In this document: positions 12,680-24,080 of the stretch, in pieces
Layout: each line of letters starts with the position of its first letter
Position numbering within the stretch: the first letter of the stretch is position 1
Assembly: GCA_023376005.1 (NCBI GenBank)
Contig: CM042179.1
Coordinates: 19,107,072 to 19,171,071 of the forward strand
Direction of reading: 5' to 3'
Length of the DNA: 64,000 nucleotides
Source of the DNA: Doryteuthis pealeii
Lineage: Eukaryota; Mollusca; Cephalopoda; Myopsida; Loliginidae
Made by a program: the position numbers and the translations under genes
Notes under the pieces: model-generated
Databases searched by the model: none
Seen by the model: only the letters and a program-made list of their open reading frames with translations
What the model was told of the DNA's origin: nothing

Positions 12680-12975
12680 AAACGCTGACATTTTCAAATT
12701 TGCGACCTTAATCAGTTCAATTTGCAATTTCTCGAGTATTTCTTAACCAATCTTAAAAAGATTTATAAGGTTGGAAAGAGAATCGAGTAATCTTCCCAAA
12801 TATGTAACTTTTATCGGTTTTCATCAATTGAATTATTTTTTACAGCGAGTTAAAACCGTATTTTCGGTCAAACAGCTGAAAACAAAAATATGACCGTTTT
12901 TTTTTTTTTTTAGGATAAATTTTACACGCTGTTTTGTTTTTCAAAATCAAAGTAGGTAATCTTTATTAATATTCT
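12680..12975 (+). repeat. dispersed repeat, module A copy (long form)
   Basis: This copy runs from 'gcgaccttaatcagttcaat' through 'aaggttggaaagagaat', 'ttttacagcgagttaaaac' and a T15-like run to 'tttttcaaaatcaaagtag'. It is near-identical to the copy at 48.66-48.97 kb. Confidence 0.75.
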
Positions 12976-13007
12976 TGAAATTTTGCACTCAAATAGAAGA
13001 CACCTGT

Positions 13008-13105
13008 GTAATATGATGTTGGTCGGGGTGCCAAATGTAATACTATGATCTGGTCACGGGACCAAATGTAATACTATGTTGTCGCGGCGTCGAATCTAAC
13101 ACGAT
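13008..13105. repeat. short tandem repeat, about 36 bp x 3
   Basis: Three successive units share 'ccaaatgtaatactatg' preceded by 'ggtcgggg', 'ggtcacggg' or 'gtcgcgg' words. This GC-rich island in AT-rich DNA may be the edge of an LTR element, but no paired LTR was seen. Confidence 0.6.
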
Positions 13106-13399
13106 GGGTGTTCTTTGACCCACAGGAAAGTTGAAGTGCTTGTTACGAGCTGTACCTGAAAATGACCAAATTCACCAATGTTGTTCCACAATTAATATGA
13201 ACGCGTTTTTAACAATAAAACGACCTTCATTAATCATACAGTGATTAAAAATCATGTACAACCACAAAGGGGTATCGAGTTGAAGTTGAGTCGGAATTTT
13301 GTGGACTGACTGGCGATATATGTTGGGTTCTGATTCAAATTCAGGACTTTGAGTAACAAGATGACAAAGCAAAGACGGTGACAAGGGCTATGAGACGGA

Positions 13400-14226
13400 G
13401 ACGGGAAAATAAATAATTTGTTTTTGTTTTTTTTCTTTTTTCTGTGTCACCCTGTAATATAATGGGATTTTGATGAGAATTTAGCCGGATTTTGAGTACC
13501 CAATATTTATTTAACATTAATTTTTGGCATGAGAATTTTAAGATTCACACGTAAAAAAGTTTGATAATTATCGTATTTAATGGAAATTTTCGCAACAACG
13601 AAATTACTTTTTTTTTTTTTTTCTGAACTTTTTTTTAGCTATGTTTTAAAGTCAGTAATCCTTAACTTTTTCCTTGTAAATTCCTACCATAAAATAAAGT
13701 GAACCCTCATTTTATGTCTGTGCTTTTGCAATAAATGTTTTATTTTTCTTCAAAGTGATGTTATTTATTTGACTTAATACTATACATGCAGTATTATAAT
13801 GAAAATGTTGAATAATTGGGTGTTAAACTTTTAAAAAACCCAAAATTGCTGCTATCTGTATCTCTTATTCTCTAAATAATGGGTTAAAGCATAGAGATAC
13901 ATACAATTTGAGTGCATAATCAGAAAGAACATAGAATTTTACATAAGAATACCAAATTGTATCAAAATTGCTCCCAAAATAAAGAAACGGTGAAGAAATC
14001 ACTGAATTTCTTTTTTTTTAATGGTCCGTGATTTGACATATTTTTTAAACAAAATCATGTCCACATTTGTACCCCCAACTTCGGGGCTTTAAATTCTCAT
14101 AACTTTTGAACCACTGGGCATATTTGCATAATTCAAACGGTTCTGAACTCCATTTACACAGCTCTATATAACTAATGTGATTAAACAACAATAACCTTAA
14201 ATAAAAAAAATCAACTGGGAATGCTA
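13400..14226 (+). repeat. composite dispersed repeat, modules D and B
   Basis: Module D (about 13400-13735) contains 'gggaaaataaataatttg', 'caccctgtaatataatggg' and 'ttaatttttggcatgagaa'. Module B follows at 13735-14226 and ends with 'aactgggaatgcta'. The same D-then-B order occurs at 50.2-50.8 kb and, with an insertion, at 51.9-53.4 kb. Confidence 0.75.
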
Positions 14227-14667
14227 CTAGTATGACAGTTGTAAAAATATAATGAAAATTTACATTGAAGTTAAAACTACACCCTCCTAATTCCATCTTA
14301 TGACAAAAACGACAGACTTTTTGGCCAGCCTAATATTTTAATTAATGTAATTGTTTTAATTGCTAATAATAAGTTATGAATAGTTTAGCTTGTTAGATAT
14401 TTATCCTTTTTTCTGATATTGATTCCATTTCATATGAACAAATTTTTTAACCAAAAATACCATGACTGACATGGATTATTTTAAAATCTGTTAAACTTAT
14501 AGACCATCATGATACTAGAGTTATGACCTTTTGACCTTTGCTAAAAACATCAATTTTTGATGATAGTGTCAAAGTTTAAGATTCTATATCTCTTGTGTTT
14601 TTGCACTCTGAAAGTTGATTTATGTTGCATTTTAAAGAACATGGAGGTACAATATGTATTTTCTTAA

Positions 14668-15178
14668 ATTTTGACATTTTCTGCAAAAAATTGATATTTA
14701 TTTTTTATTTTTAAAAAAATTGCCAAATAATTTATCTGTCTTATGGCATGATATGTAGAACATTTCATGGTGGGAATTTTGAGTAGAATTCTGTGCTATG
14801 AGGATTTTTACTGAAATGACACAAATTCAAAATGGTGGATTTAAACAATATAAACAAAAACCAAAGATGTATTTGATTATCATTTAAACACAACTAACAA
14901 ACATTCTGTTGATTTTATAACCATGATGCTTATATAAATGTTATTCAACATTAAAAGAGCTTTCTAAGGATATAAAACTTGGCCATATTGTGAGATATCA
15001 AAACTGACAAATCCACCATTTTGAATTTGTGTCATTTCAGTAAAAATCCTCATAGCACAAAATTCTACTCAAATTCTCACCATGAAATTTTCTACATATC
15101 ATGCCATAAGACAGATGAATTATTTGGTAATTTAAAAAAAAAAAGAAATATCAATTTTTGCAAAAAATGGCCCTCAAT
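14668..15178. repeat. inner inverted repeat, arms about 170-175 bp, loop 166 bp
   Basis: The left arm 14668-14842 reads as the reverse complement of 15009-15178. Matching words include 'cttatggcatgatatgtaga' / 'tctacatatcatgccataag' and 'caaattcaaaatggtgga' / 'tccaccattttgaatttg'. A few substitutions and A/T-run length changes separate the arms. Confidence 0.85.
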
Positions 15179-15619
15179 ATCTAGAAAAGGAGGAGGATGC
15201 TATCTTCTTTAGCCATGTGTTTTACACCAATGTGAAGCCCACATTAACTCAGGTTGATGCTAAGGACAGAAAAGGACGTAAATGGTTCTGGAAATACTGA
15301 CAAACTCATTTGCAAAATTTGTGATGTAGGTAGACTATTTGTTATGAAAAAAAGTAATTTTTACAGATGAGACTTGTCTTAGTTCTTTTCAAGTGTTTTC
15401 AATATTTCAATTCTATGTGTAGTACATACACAAATATTCTGGGCAAGAACCTTGACAAGGTCCTAATCTAATACACAGTGAATTGCTAAGCAAATAAAGT
15501 AATTTGTTGTCTGGGTTATGTGGAATCTTTTATGAATACTAACTTTAAAAACATTGAGTTGGTTTTTGACCACCAATTATGCTGACAATCGCAAATTCTG
15601 TATCCTAAAATTGCACTCT

Positions 15620-16020
15620 GTTACGTCACGTCACACAAAATTATGTCACATCACATCCATTGCTTCTTGGCTGGGGGTCTTGTTGGTCATTATTTTGAAT
15701 TGTTTTTGTGGCCTAAATAAAGTTTGTGCTTTCTTTCATGGATGGAATCAAATAGTTTTGATTAAAGATTGCTCAATTCAGATGGAAAACTGTAAGTACA
15801 CTAAGCTTTGGAAAAAAGCTGTTTTTGTGAATTATGTCACGTCACACTAGAAATCTGGTCTGTAGAATTTACAAGAAAATGCACGAAAGATTGTTAGCAG
15901 CCCAAAGTGTTCCTGGTGTGGTACTTTATGATTTGAACAACAAATACTAGTTTAATTTGGGGTGCCTTCCTAATTTCAAGCTTTTAAAGTCTTCATGTTA
16001 CGTTACGTCACGTCACATGA
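15620..16020. promoter_or_regulatory. clusters of CGTCA/TGACG half-sites inside the inverted-repeat element
   Basis: Reiterated CGTCAC words occur at about 15621-15656 (ttacgtcacgtcacac), 15831-15849 (ttatgtcacgtcacact) and 15996-16019 (ttacgttacgtcacgtcac). CGTCA is the half-site of CREB/ATF-type factors. Whether these bind anything is unknown; they could equally be a subterminal repeat recognised by a transposase. Confidence 0.35.
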
Positions 16021-16440
16021 AAGAATAGCTGATATGGTACCTCCTATGTTCTTTAAAGTGCAACATAAATCAACTTTCAAAGTGCAAAAACATATAGAGA
16101 AGATATAGAATCTTAAACTTTGTCACTATCATCAAAAATTCATGTTTTTAGCAAAGGTCAAAAGGTCATAACTCCAGAACCATTCAACTTTGTGAGATGA
16201 AACTGGTGCCATTTAATTTGTATTATAATGATCTATAAGTGTGACAAATTTAAAAATAATTTGTATTGGTCATGGTCTGACCCCTTGTTGATTTGACATG
16301 GACTGAATACCCAGTAGAAAACTGTTTTTTTATTGTTTTTGTTTTCTTATGTTTAATTTTTTTTTAAAATCCTGGAAGCATTTGTACAAACCTAATAATA
16401 AAATATAATTTAGTATTGTAAAAATATTAAATAATAATCT

Positions 16441-16464
16441 TTGAAAATCTTTTATTCTTTTCAG
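16441..16464 (+). other. splice acceptor of the large exon
   Basis: A T-rich tract ends in ttcttttcag at 16464 and fixes the 5' border of the exon. The open frame extends a few codons upstream into the intron, but it has no ATG there. Confidence 0.75.
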
Positions 16465-18940
16465 ACCCTTGGCGTTAAAAAGGTCAGATTTGTATCTCCA
16501 GATTACAAAACCAAACATACCATTGGCCGAAGAGGAACACATGTAGTTACTTATAACGAGACACTTCTCCACTATGGAGTTATGGCAAATGCATGTATAG
16601 AAGAATCTTCAATAAAGCAAAAGGTATCTGAAAAAAGATATATTAAAAAATCTAACAAAATTGCTTTAAAAGATAAGGTGAAAAGTTATGAAGTAAAAGC
16701 TTCTTTGAAGGGGTCTGTAGTAAAAGATTCTGCAAATGATTCTGTTTTAACATATGAAACTAAAAGTTCTCCAGTCAATAATTTTAAGAAAGGATCAGTA
16801 GTAAAAAAGTCTGGAAAGGATTGTGCAGTTAAAGAGTCAAAGAGTTCTGCAAAAAAAAAAATTGTAAAAAGATCTGCAACAAACAATTCTGTAAAGAAGT
16901 CTACTAATTCTGCAAAAAGGTCTGTGGTAAAACATTCTACAAAAGGAACTGTAGCACAAGATTGTACATCTCTTTCTCCTGTAAAAACTTCTGTAAAGAC
17001 TTCATCTATCAAAAGTTCTGTTAATCACTCCTTGAAGAAAGCATCTATGAAAACTACTAAAAAGTTTTCTTCAAAGCATATAGTGAAAAAGTCTGCAAAG
17101 TTACCAGTTCTTCCTTCAATAGAGGATAATTTGTTTGAACTAAATCAAGGTAAAAAATTATCCGTCTGCCTTATTCGTCTCAAACGAGAAGCTAGTTTGA
17201 ATGCTGCTGCCAAAGTCAATTTGATTTACAATGAAAACCAACAGAACTCCTCTGGAAAGCAAACTCGTGGTTCAGGATCCGGAAATCAGCTTAAAATCAA
17301 AGACACTCTGATTTTGAAGAACTGCCAATTATTTAAAACTTCTAAAAGTTATAAACCTGCTAAACAGTCTCTTTCTTCACAAAAAGATGATAAAGTTTGC
17401 AAAAGCAAAAAAAACTTTGCTATAAATTCCATCAGGAAACCTAATAAACCATTCATATTGAAGACAGTTAGTGGAGCATTAAAGAAAGACACATTTATAG
17501 AGAAGTCTAAGCTGCTCCATAACAGAGCAAAAGATATAACTACAGTAGAAAAAAAAATTAACCAACAGATTCAGAATTCATCATCTTTATACAACTTGCA
17601 TGGAAATGAGAGTATGCAAAAAAAAACAAAAGTAAAAAGTAATAATTCAAATGAAGATTTTACCAAGAAGCCCAAATGGCTTAATGGATATGAATGTAGA
17701 AAAGACTGTGTTGCTTGTCATATTGAAACAAAAGGTTATAGAGTTGACTGTAGTGATAGAGCAAAGAGAACCTGCAGAAATAGAACAAAATGTCAGTTTA
17801 GTGAATCTTGTATGAAAAACTATATAGATAATTCAACTTTAAGAGAGAAAAACCCTGATTGTTATCTTCAACTGACTAATAATAAGCAAAAACATTTTTC
17901 TTCCCAAAAGAAACTATTGGGGAAATGTGTAAAAGTTTGCCAAAATAAAGATATGAAAGTAGATTATAGCATCCCAGAGAAACAACTAGAAACCTGCCTA
18001 ATTGACTATGGAAATTTAACCAGATACAGGCCTGATACATTAAGGGCAACTAATGATGATCCTTTGACTGTAGTAACTGCTCAGAATAACTGCCCTAACA
18101 GCTACTTGAAAAATATAATGAGGAATCACAAGATAGATTTTGACAACAGTTCCACAACCATAAGTTTACCTTCTAATTTATATGGTTCCAAAGGACAACA
18201 CCAGTGCAGAAGTGACAAAGAACATTGCTGCTCGGCTACAACGCTGGATTTTTATCAGACAAACTATAACAAAAATTCTCTAGAAGTATCACCAGGAAAG
18301 CTCTCTAAGAGAATGGCTAGCCTTAATGCACAGGCAATAATGGATGTAAGTCAAGAATCACGATATTCAAAGCGAGAATTCCTACAGAACAGTCAGCGTG
18401 CAGCACGTACACATTATATATTTTCTCCAAAAAGGCAGTCATGTCGATGGGTTGATGGCCTTGGAATGTTTCTGACCAATGACCTGCAAAATTCAACTAC
18501 AAATGACTTAAAACAAAAAATAATTGTTTCTTGTACTGCCACAAGTACCAATGGTAGCAGTGTCATTTGCAGCAATATATCCAATACCAAAAGCTCCTCA
18601 CTCACTAGCAGTAACAAATGTTCCCCTGACATTCAAGTTCAAACAGGAATTCCTGGAAGAATTAAACAGGAATCTGATAAAACATTTGAAGAAAGTCCTA
18701 AGTCAACTTCTGCACAATTTTCACTATTTAATAATGTTCTCTCTTCTCAAGAAAGACAAGAAATGGTTTCTAGCTGTTCTTCATTTCCTTATATTCATGG
18801 AAATAATATGTCACCAGCACAATGTCAGACTTTTACTTTGAATGGTATAGGGAGTATTAGCAATCTGAGCAGTTTACCTTACCAGCCTTATGGGAGTCCT
18901 TTCAATGTTCCCTGTAATCATGGCAGCATTCCACATTGTA
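16465..18940 (+). CDS. BAHD1: large internal exon of a BAHD1/winged-eye-like chromatin protein
   Basis: One open frame of about 825 codons lies between a good acceptor (ends 16464) and a consensus donor gtaagt at 18941. It opens TLGVKKVRFVSPDYKT. Residues about 50-215 are Lys/Ser-rich with a loosely repeated SVVKKS-type unit. ASLNA motifs occur at residues 243-247 (KREASLNAAAKVNLIY) and 618-622 (KRMASLNAQAIMDVSQE). BAHD1 in vertebrates and winged eye in insects carry such motifs N-terminal to a BAH domain that acts in heterochromatin formation and gene silencing. A Cys-rich stretch covers residues 411-449. The C-terminal 150 residues are Ser/Asn/Pro-rich. No BAH domain is present here; it should lie in downstream exons outside the window. 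The donor splits a codon after its first base (phase 1). Readthrough beyond 18940 to the stop at 19005 is probably intronic. Family assignment rests on motif recognition only. Confidence 0.6.
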
Positions 18941-18946
18941 GTAAGT
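18941..18946 (+). other. splice donor of the large exon
   Basis: gtaagt follows ...cacattgta, the metazoan donor consensus. The frame beyond it becomes hydrophobic AT-rich sequence that ends at 19005, as expected of intron. Confidence 0.7.
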
Positions 18947-19664
18947 GTATATTTTACTATTTTGGTATATTTATTCTTTATATATTCATGGGAAATGCAA
19001 AGTAGTTTTGTTAGTTTTAATGTACTGTATTCCTCTTTAATTACTTTTTTTTACTTTGATCATATGTTCACTAACATGCTATAAGATTTTTCATTAGTTT
19101 CCTATATATTGATAGATATTTGATGCTATTTTTATACAAAGGCACACATTCTTATAGAAGTTGTATCAGGCCTTTAAAATATCAATAAGATAAAATCATA
19201 TTTTGATGTAATAAATTAATTTTTTAAATTAATCTATGACATAATTATCATTAATAATTACAGTAGTCCAATGTAAAGCCAAATTTTCTGTTCTACTAAT
19301 AAAATTATTGTAATTTTGATGAAAGATCTGACTTCATATGTTCCTTATTTCTGTATGTCATGTCACTAAGAAAATATTCTATTGCTTGAAAAAACTGTTT
19401 ATTTGAAGATGTTATATCTGGTGAGTATGATTGAAAATTTCCTAGCTCATTTTGTTAGGCTTTGTATTGTCATACTGAAGAATAACTTGAAAGTTAAAAT
19501 TGTTGTTCTAATGACATAACTGTTGACAATAAATGTTTGCACTTTTAGTTTATCTAATGTAGTCAATGGCCTTTTTTTTTAATGTTCCAACAGATTTAAA
19601 ACAATATTTTCTGTGAATCAAGTCCTGTTTTCATAATTATGATGATGACCATTGTTTATTTTTT
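18947..19664. other. presumed intron, nothing recognised
   Basis: AT-rich DNA without recognisable repeats or coding sequence. Confidence 0.5.
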
Positions 19665-21064
19665 GGGTCATTCCATGTCAATTCACCGGGGTGTTACACC
19701 CACCGACACCGAATTACTTGAAATTTGGCACAAATGTTCCCCTTCATGAGTTAGGAAAGTGTGCCAAATTATTTTGTCTTAAACCTTACAGTTCTGATTT
19801 TAGAGGGGGGGATATAATTTTGCTATTTTGCCTCAAAATTAAGGCTGTGCGGTGTCGCAAAATCTCAGTGTTTTTTTTTAATTTAAAAAAAATACTTTCA
19901 TACATTCAATATTTCTGAAATTTGGTATGTAAGGCAAATAAGGACTGTAGAATCCAAATATCCAACTATTTTAACCCTATACCTCACAGAAAATTTTATT
20001 TTGCCCACCCAAATGCATGACTCTAAAATCAACAACTTTTCACCTATGTAGCTTACGGTCAGTCTATCGAAAATGGGTCCTCTTCAATTTTCATAATATT
20101 TTTTTCTTAACATCTACTATGTCTGCCTAAGTTCACCAAAGAATTTTGTGAGGGGGTCAAGTCTACTTTTGAAGATATGAACCTGCCAAGTTCAGAGTTT
20201 TTTTCCTATGTACGTGCAGGATTTCAGTGAAAGATTATAATTAAAGACAATCATCCTAATGCTCCATGAACTCTCAAATGTTGATATTGTGCTCAGTGAC
20301 TTCTTATTATTCTTATTAACTATTCAATAATATTGTTTTATCAATAAAAAAAAAAAAAAATTAAATACGAGGGTGAGTCAAAAAGTAATGCCATTTTGTT
20401 TAGTACAGGTATAATTACCGACACAGGAACATGTATCATGAATTAAAATGAAGTTGGTCCTCTGTGGATCATCTCCCTACTTTCCCACAGTCACTGTTTT
20501 TTTTTTTTTTCAATAGCAATGTTCCACCTTGAAAAGAGAGTATGTATCACTATTCTGTTAACTGTCCTTTGATCCACTTCTTCACTACAGATTTCACTTT
20601 GTTTATTTTTTTTGTTGTGTTTTTTGTTATTTAAAAAAAAATAATTTTTTTACTATTTTTCAATCAAAAGAAAGAGATAATAAAAATGAATATATAAGGA
20701 GTCTTTAAAATATTACATTTTAAACTACACTGTGCCATAAATTTTGTTTTGTGTATAGACCATCTTGGACAGATGATAAACTCTACCATTTGGTGTTATA
20801 GGGACATCAACAGTGCACACAATATTTGTGAATGGCACAAAACATATCCTTAAAATTCTCTTCCCAGTAAAATGAACAAGATGGAAGAGCTGGGCGCACT
20901 AACTTAATCAGCAAGTCATTCTCTGTATCAATCCAAATTTTATTGTCACACCTGCAACAAACATATCCTGAAACAACAAATTTCACTGTTTTTCTTCAGT
21001 TCCAATAGAGAAGTCATGTATTAGGTCATAGTTTTCATCTTCATTACATTGTTTTATGGCTATT

Positions 21065-21276
21065 TTATCTCTGATGAGTGGAATAAATTGATGAAAATTT
21101 GTGTTCCTGGACTGTGGATGCATTTTTGAATCTCATGTTGAGGCTCCTCCTTGCTTCATCAACTTCCTCCTTTTCAACCAGAATTAATTTGATACCTTCA
21201 ATTGCAGATCTGCAATATTCAAACATAGATTTTTGGAAAGGATTTCTTTGGTAGTTGGTCTTCGGAGACTTTCTTA
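21065..21276 (-). pseudogene. transposase-like C-terminal fragment, left arm
   Basis: Minus-strand mirror copy of the fragment in the right arm: SAIEGIKLILVEKEEVDEA, then RRSLNMRFKNASTV. It begins at the central junction and runs outward to the left. Confidence 0.6.
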
Positions 21277-21379
21277 TAAAAAATAGTGAGTATTTTACTG
21301 ATAGTTGCACAGTACAATACAAGAACTTTGCCAATTTTGCAACCATCAGAAATATTTGGGTCTCAATACAAAATGGAAT

Positions 21380-21985
21380 CTCTTTGCAACAAGTCTTGGT
21401 AAAAAACCATGTGATGGTATAGGTGGGACAGTGAAAAGGATAGTGTCAAAAGAAAGTCTCCGAAGACCAACTACCAAAGAAATCCTTTCCAAAAATCTAT
21501 GTTTGAATATTGCAATCTGCAATTGAAGGTATCAAATTAATTCTGGTTGAAAAGGAGGAAGTTGATGAAGCAAGGAGGAGCCTCAACATGAGATTCAAAA
21601 ATGCATCCACAGTCCCAGGAACAAGAAGTTTTCATCAATTTATTCCACTCATCAGAGATAAAATAGCCATAAAACAATGTAATGAAGATGAAAACTATGA
21701 CCTAATACATGACTTCTCTATTGGAACTGAAGAAAAACAGTGAAATTTGTTGTTTCAGGATATGTTTGTTGCAGGTGTGACAATAAAATTTGGATTGATA
21801 CAGAGAATGACTTGCTGATTAAGTTAGTGCGCCCAGCTCTTCCATCTTGTTCATTTTACTGGGAAGAGAATTTTAAGGATATGTTTTGTGCCATTCACAA
21901 ATATTGTGTGCACTGTTGATGTCCCTATAACACCAAATGGTAGAGTTTATCATCTGTCCAAGATGGTCTATACACAAAACAAAAT
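21380..21985 (+). pseudogene. transposase-like conserved fragment, right arm
   Basis: Frames beginning in the unique centre read FATSLGKKPCDGIGGTVKR, then ESLRRPTTKEILSKN, then after a frameshift SAIEGIKLILVEKEEVDEA and IKQCNEDENYDLIHDFSIG. A further frame reads CDNKIWIDTENDLLIKLV and SCSFYWEENFKDMF. I recognise this as a protein family scattered widely in invertebrate genomes, apparently transposon-borne, but cannot name its superfamily. The His-Gly-Lys/CDGxGGxxKR stretch is its best landmark; here the His is Leu. The N-terminal portion is absent and there are stops, so this copy is inactive. Confidence 0.55.
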
Positions 21986-23068
21986 TTATGGCACAGTGTA
22001 GTTTAAAATGTAATATTTTAAAGACTCCTTATATATTCATTTTTATTATCTCTTTCTTTTGATTGAAAAATAGTAAAAAAATTATTTTTTTTTAAATAAC
22101 AAAAAACACAACAAAAAAAATAAACAAAGTGAAATCTGTAGTGAAGAAGTGGATCAAAGGACAGTTAACAGAATAGTGATACATACTCTCTTTTCAAGGT
22201 GGAACATTGCTATTGAAAAAAAAAAAAAACAGTGACTGTGGGAAAGTAGGGAGATGATCCACAGAGGACCAACTTCATTTTAATTCATGATACATTGTCC
22301 TGTGTCGGTAATTATACCTGTACTAAACAAAATGGCATTACTTTTTGACTCACCCTCGTATTTAATTTTTTTTTTTTTTATTGATAAAACAATATTATTG
22401 AATAGTTAATAAGAATAATAAGAAGTCACTGAGCACAATATCAACATTTGAGAGTTCATGGAGCATTAGGATGATTGTCTTTAATTATAATCTTTCACTG
22501 AAATCCTGCACGTACATAGGAAAAAAACTCTGAACTTGGCAGGTTCATATCTTCAAAAGTAGACTTGACCCCCTCACAAAATTCTTTGGTGAACTTAGGC
22601 AGACATAGTAGATGTTAAGAAAAAAATATTATGAAAATTGAAGAGGACCCATTTTCGATAGACTGACCGTAAGCTACATAGGTGAAAAGTTGTTGATTTT
22701 AGAGTCATGCAGGTGGGCAAAATAAAACTTTCTGTGAGGTATAGGGTTAAAAATAGTTGGATATTTGGATTCTACAGTCCTTATTTGCCTTACATACCAA
22801 ATTTCAGAAATATTGAATGTATGAAAGTATTTTTTTTTTAAATAAAAAAAAAAACACTGAGATTTTGCGACACCGCACAGCCTTAATTTTGAGGCAAAAT
22901 AGCAAAATTATATCCCCCCTCTAAAATCGGAACTGTAAGGTTTAAGACAAAATAATTTGGCACACTTTCCTAACTCATGAAGGGGAACATTTGTGCCAAA
23001 TTTCAAGTAATTCGGTGTCGGTGGGTGCAGATTTCAAATTTTTCCGGTGTTTTGACATGGAATGACCC

Positions 23069-23370
23069 TTTTGTTTTTCTTTTTTTTTCTATTGTTACTA
23101 ACATACATTAGTAATCTCTGCTGACAAAACGTATTGAGAGAAAGAGGAGTTATTATTCCTTGTCAGCAGACAGTTGCAAATGCTTGGATATTGCTATTGA
23201 TTCTTTGGCAAGAGTTAATTCTGAAAATGAATTTCTTTTGTGTGTATCTGTTGAAGCAGATCTTAGTTTAATAACAGACATCATCAAAAGATAAATATTC
23301 ATAGTGGCGCTTAAAAGGAATTTGAATAAAGATTTAAGTAATATATATATATATAAAACAATAACTTCAT
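23069..23370. other. short spacer with a (TA)n run
   Basis: No gene recognised. A TATA run lies at about 23341-23356. Confidence 0.5.
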
Positions 23371-24080
23371 ACAATGACTGCTGTTTACACAGTAGCATTA
23401 CATCCAATAAAGCCTGCATCAGATGTTGACTCTTGGTTCAGGCATGCTTTCGGGGCCGAAGCATCATTACCACTAACCCAGAGCGCTCCAGCAGTATCTC
23501 ACGATACCAACTTTGTTGGTTTGTTGTCACACCGTGGGATTGCCATATCCATGCTGATGCAGTTAGAGCTTTATCCTGGATCTTTTTGCTGTATTTCCTC
23601 TTTTCTGGTCAAAAGTCCAAGTTCATCAAAAATGCGAAGGTTGAGTTGGGAATAAATCCTCAGCATCCGGCTTTGATAGGAAATACACCTGTTATCCATT
23701 AATTTCTGACGCATTGTTCTTGTTAATCTTCATATTTTTCCAACTTACGCTGATGTGCCCAGTCAAGATTTTCCTCAAAAATGTTAATTCAATGATGAAA
23801 ACTCTTTTTGATTAACAGACCAGATGACAATATCAGGATGCTGGGTTGTTAATGTTATTTCAATTGCAAATAAGAGTTGATGTTCTAAATCACATACAGT
23901 GCGCTGGACCATGCAACCAATAAACAGTAACAAAATATGCCTATTTTTATGGGAAAGTTTTGAAATGTTTCCTTCATTAATGAAATGTTTTGCTTTGTTG
24001 ATGTTATTAACAGCTTTATCACAACATATCATTGCCTTAAATACCATCTCTCCGATACTAGTGCCATAAAACAACATTTA
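23371..24080 (-). pseudogene. reverse-transcriptase-family retroelement C-terminus, minus strand
   Basis: On the minus strand the frame at 24077-23784 includes ITLTTQHPDIVIWSVNQK. The following frame includes EENLDWAHQRKLEKYED, and farther on FPIKAGC, then KIQDKALTASAWIWQSHG. This order (RPD-like segment, charged helix, CRGF-like turn, A..AS.W.W end) matches the C-terminal domain found in many invertebrate retroelement polyproteins. Frameshifts and stops show it is dead. The sequence continues into a block (23374-23430) that recurs as a tandem repeat at 54.06-54.53 kb. Confidence 0.6.

Larger units (their letters stand above)
14415..16312. mobile_element. inverted-repeat element with nested palindrome (nonautonomous DNA transposon-like)
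   Basis: The outer terminal inverted repeats run from about 14415-14655 on the left and 16036-16312 on the right; for example 'gttatgaccttttgaccttt' on the left matches 'aaaggtcaaaaggtcataac' on the right. The right end reads, on the minus strand, gggtattcagtccatgtcaa, close to the gggtcattccatgtcaa end of the 19665-23068 element. Inside is a second inverted repeat (14668-14842 / 15009-15178). No transposase frame is present. The element lies in the presumed intron immediately upstream of the BAHD1-like exon. The left end is blurred by divergence. Confidence 0.6.
20368..22358. repeat. mariner-like inverted ends inside the palindrome
   Basis: cgagggtgagtcaaaaagta begins at 20368 after a TA, and its reverse complement ends at 22358 before a TA. 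The word resembles mariner-family terminal repeats, which insert at TA. No mariner transposase is present between them. Because these sites fall inside the arms, they may be one fragment duplicated with the palindrome rather than a true element pair. Confidence 0.45.
19665..23068. mobile_element. 3.4-kb palindromic DNA transposon
   Basis: The two ends are gggtcattccatgtcaa and its reverse complement. Homology continues inward on both sides for about 1.6 kb (19665-21276 and 21449-23068) around a 172-bp unique centre. The arms are almost identical; the differences seen are mainly run-length changes and a small replaced block just inside the left end. The flanks are T-rich on both sides (TTTT/TTTT), so a short target duplication is possible but not provable. 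Each arm carries the outward-facing end of the same transposase-like frame. It lies downstream of the BAHD1-like exon, presumably in its intron. Confidence 0.8.

Noticed and set aside
16686..17012. 108-codon minus-strand frame
   Set aside because: Shadow of the Lys/Ser-rich part of the large exon on the other strand.
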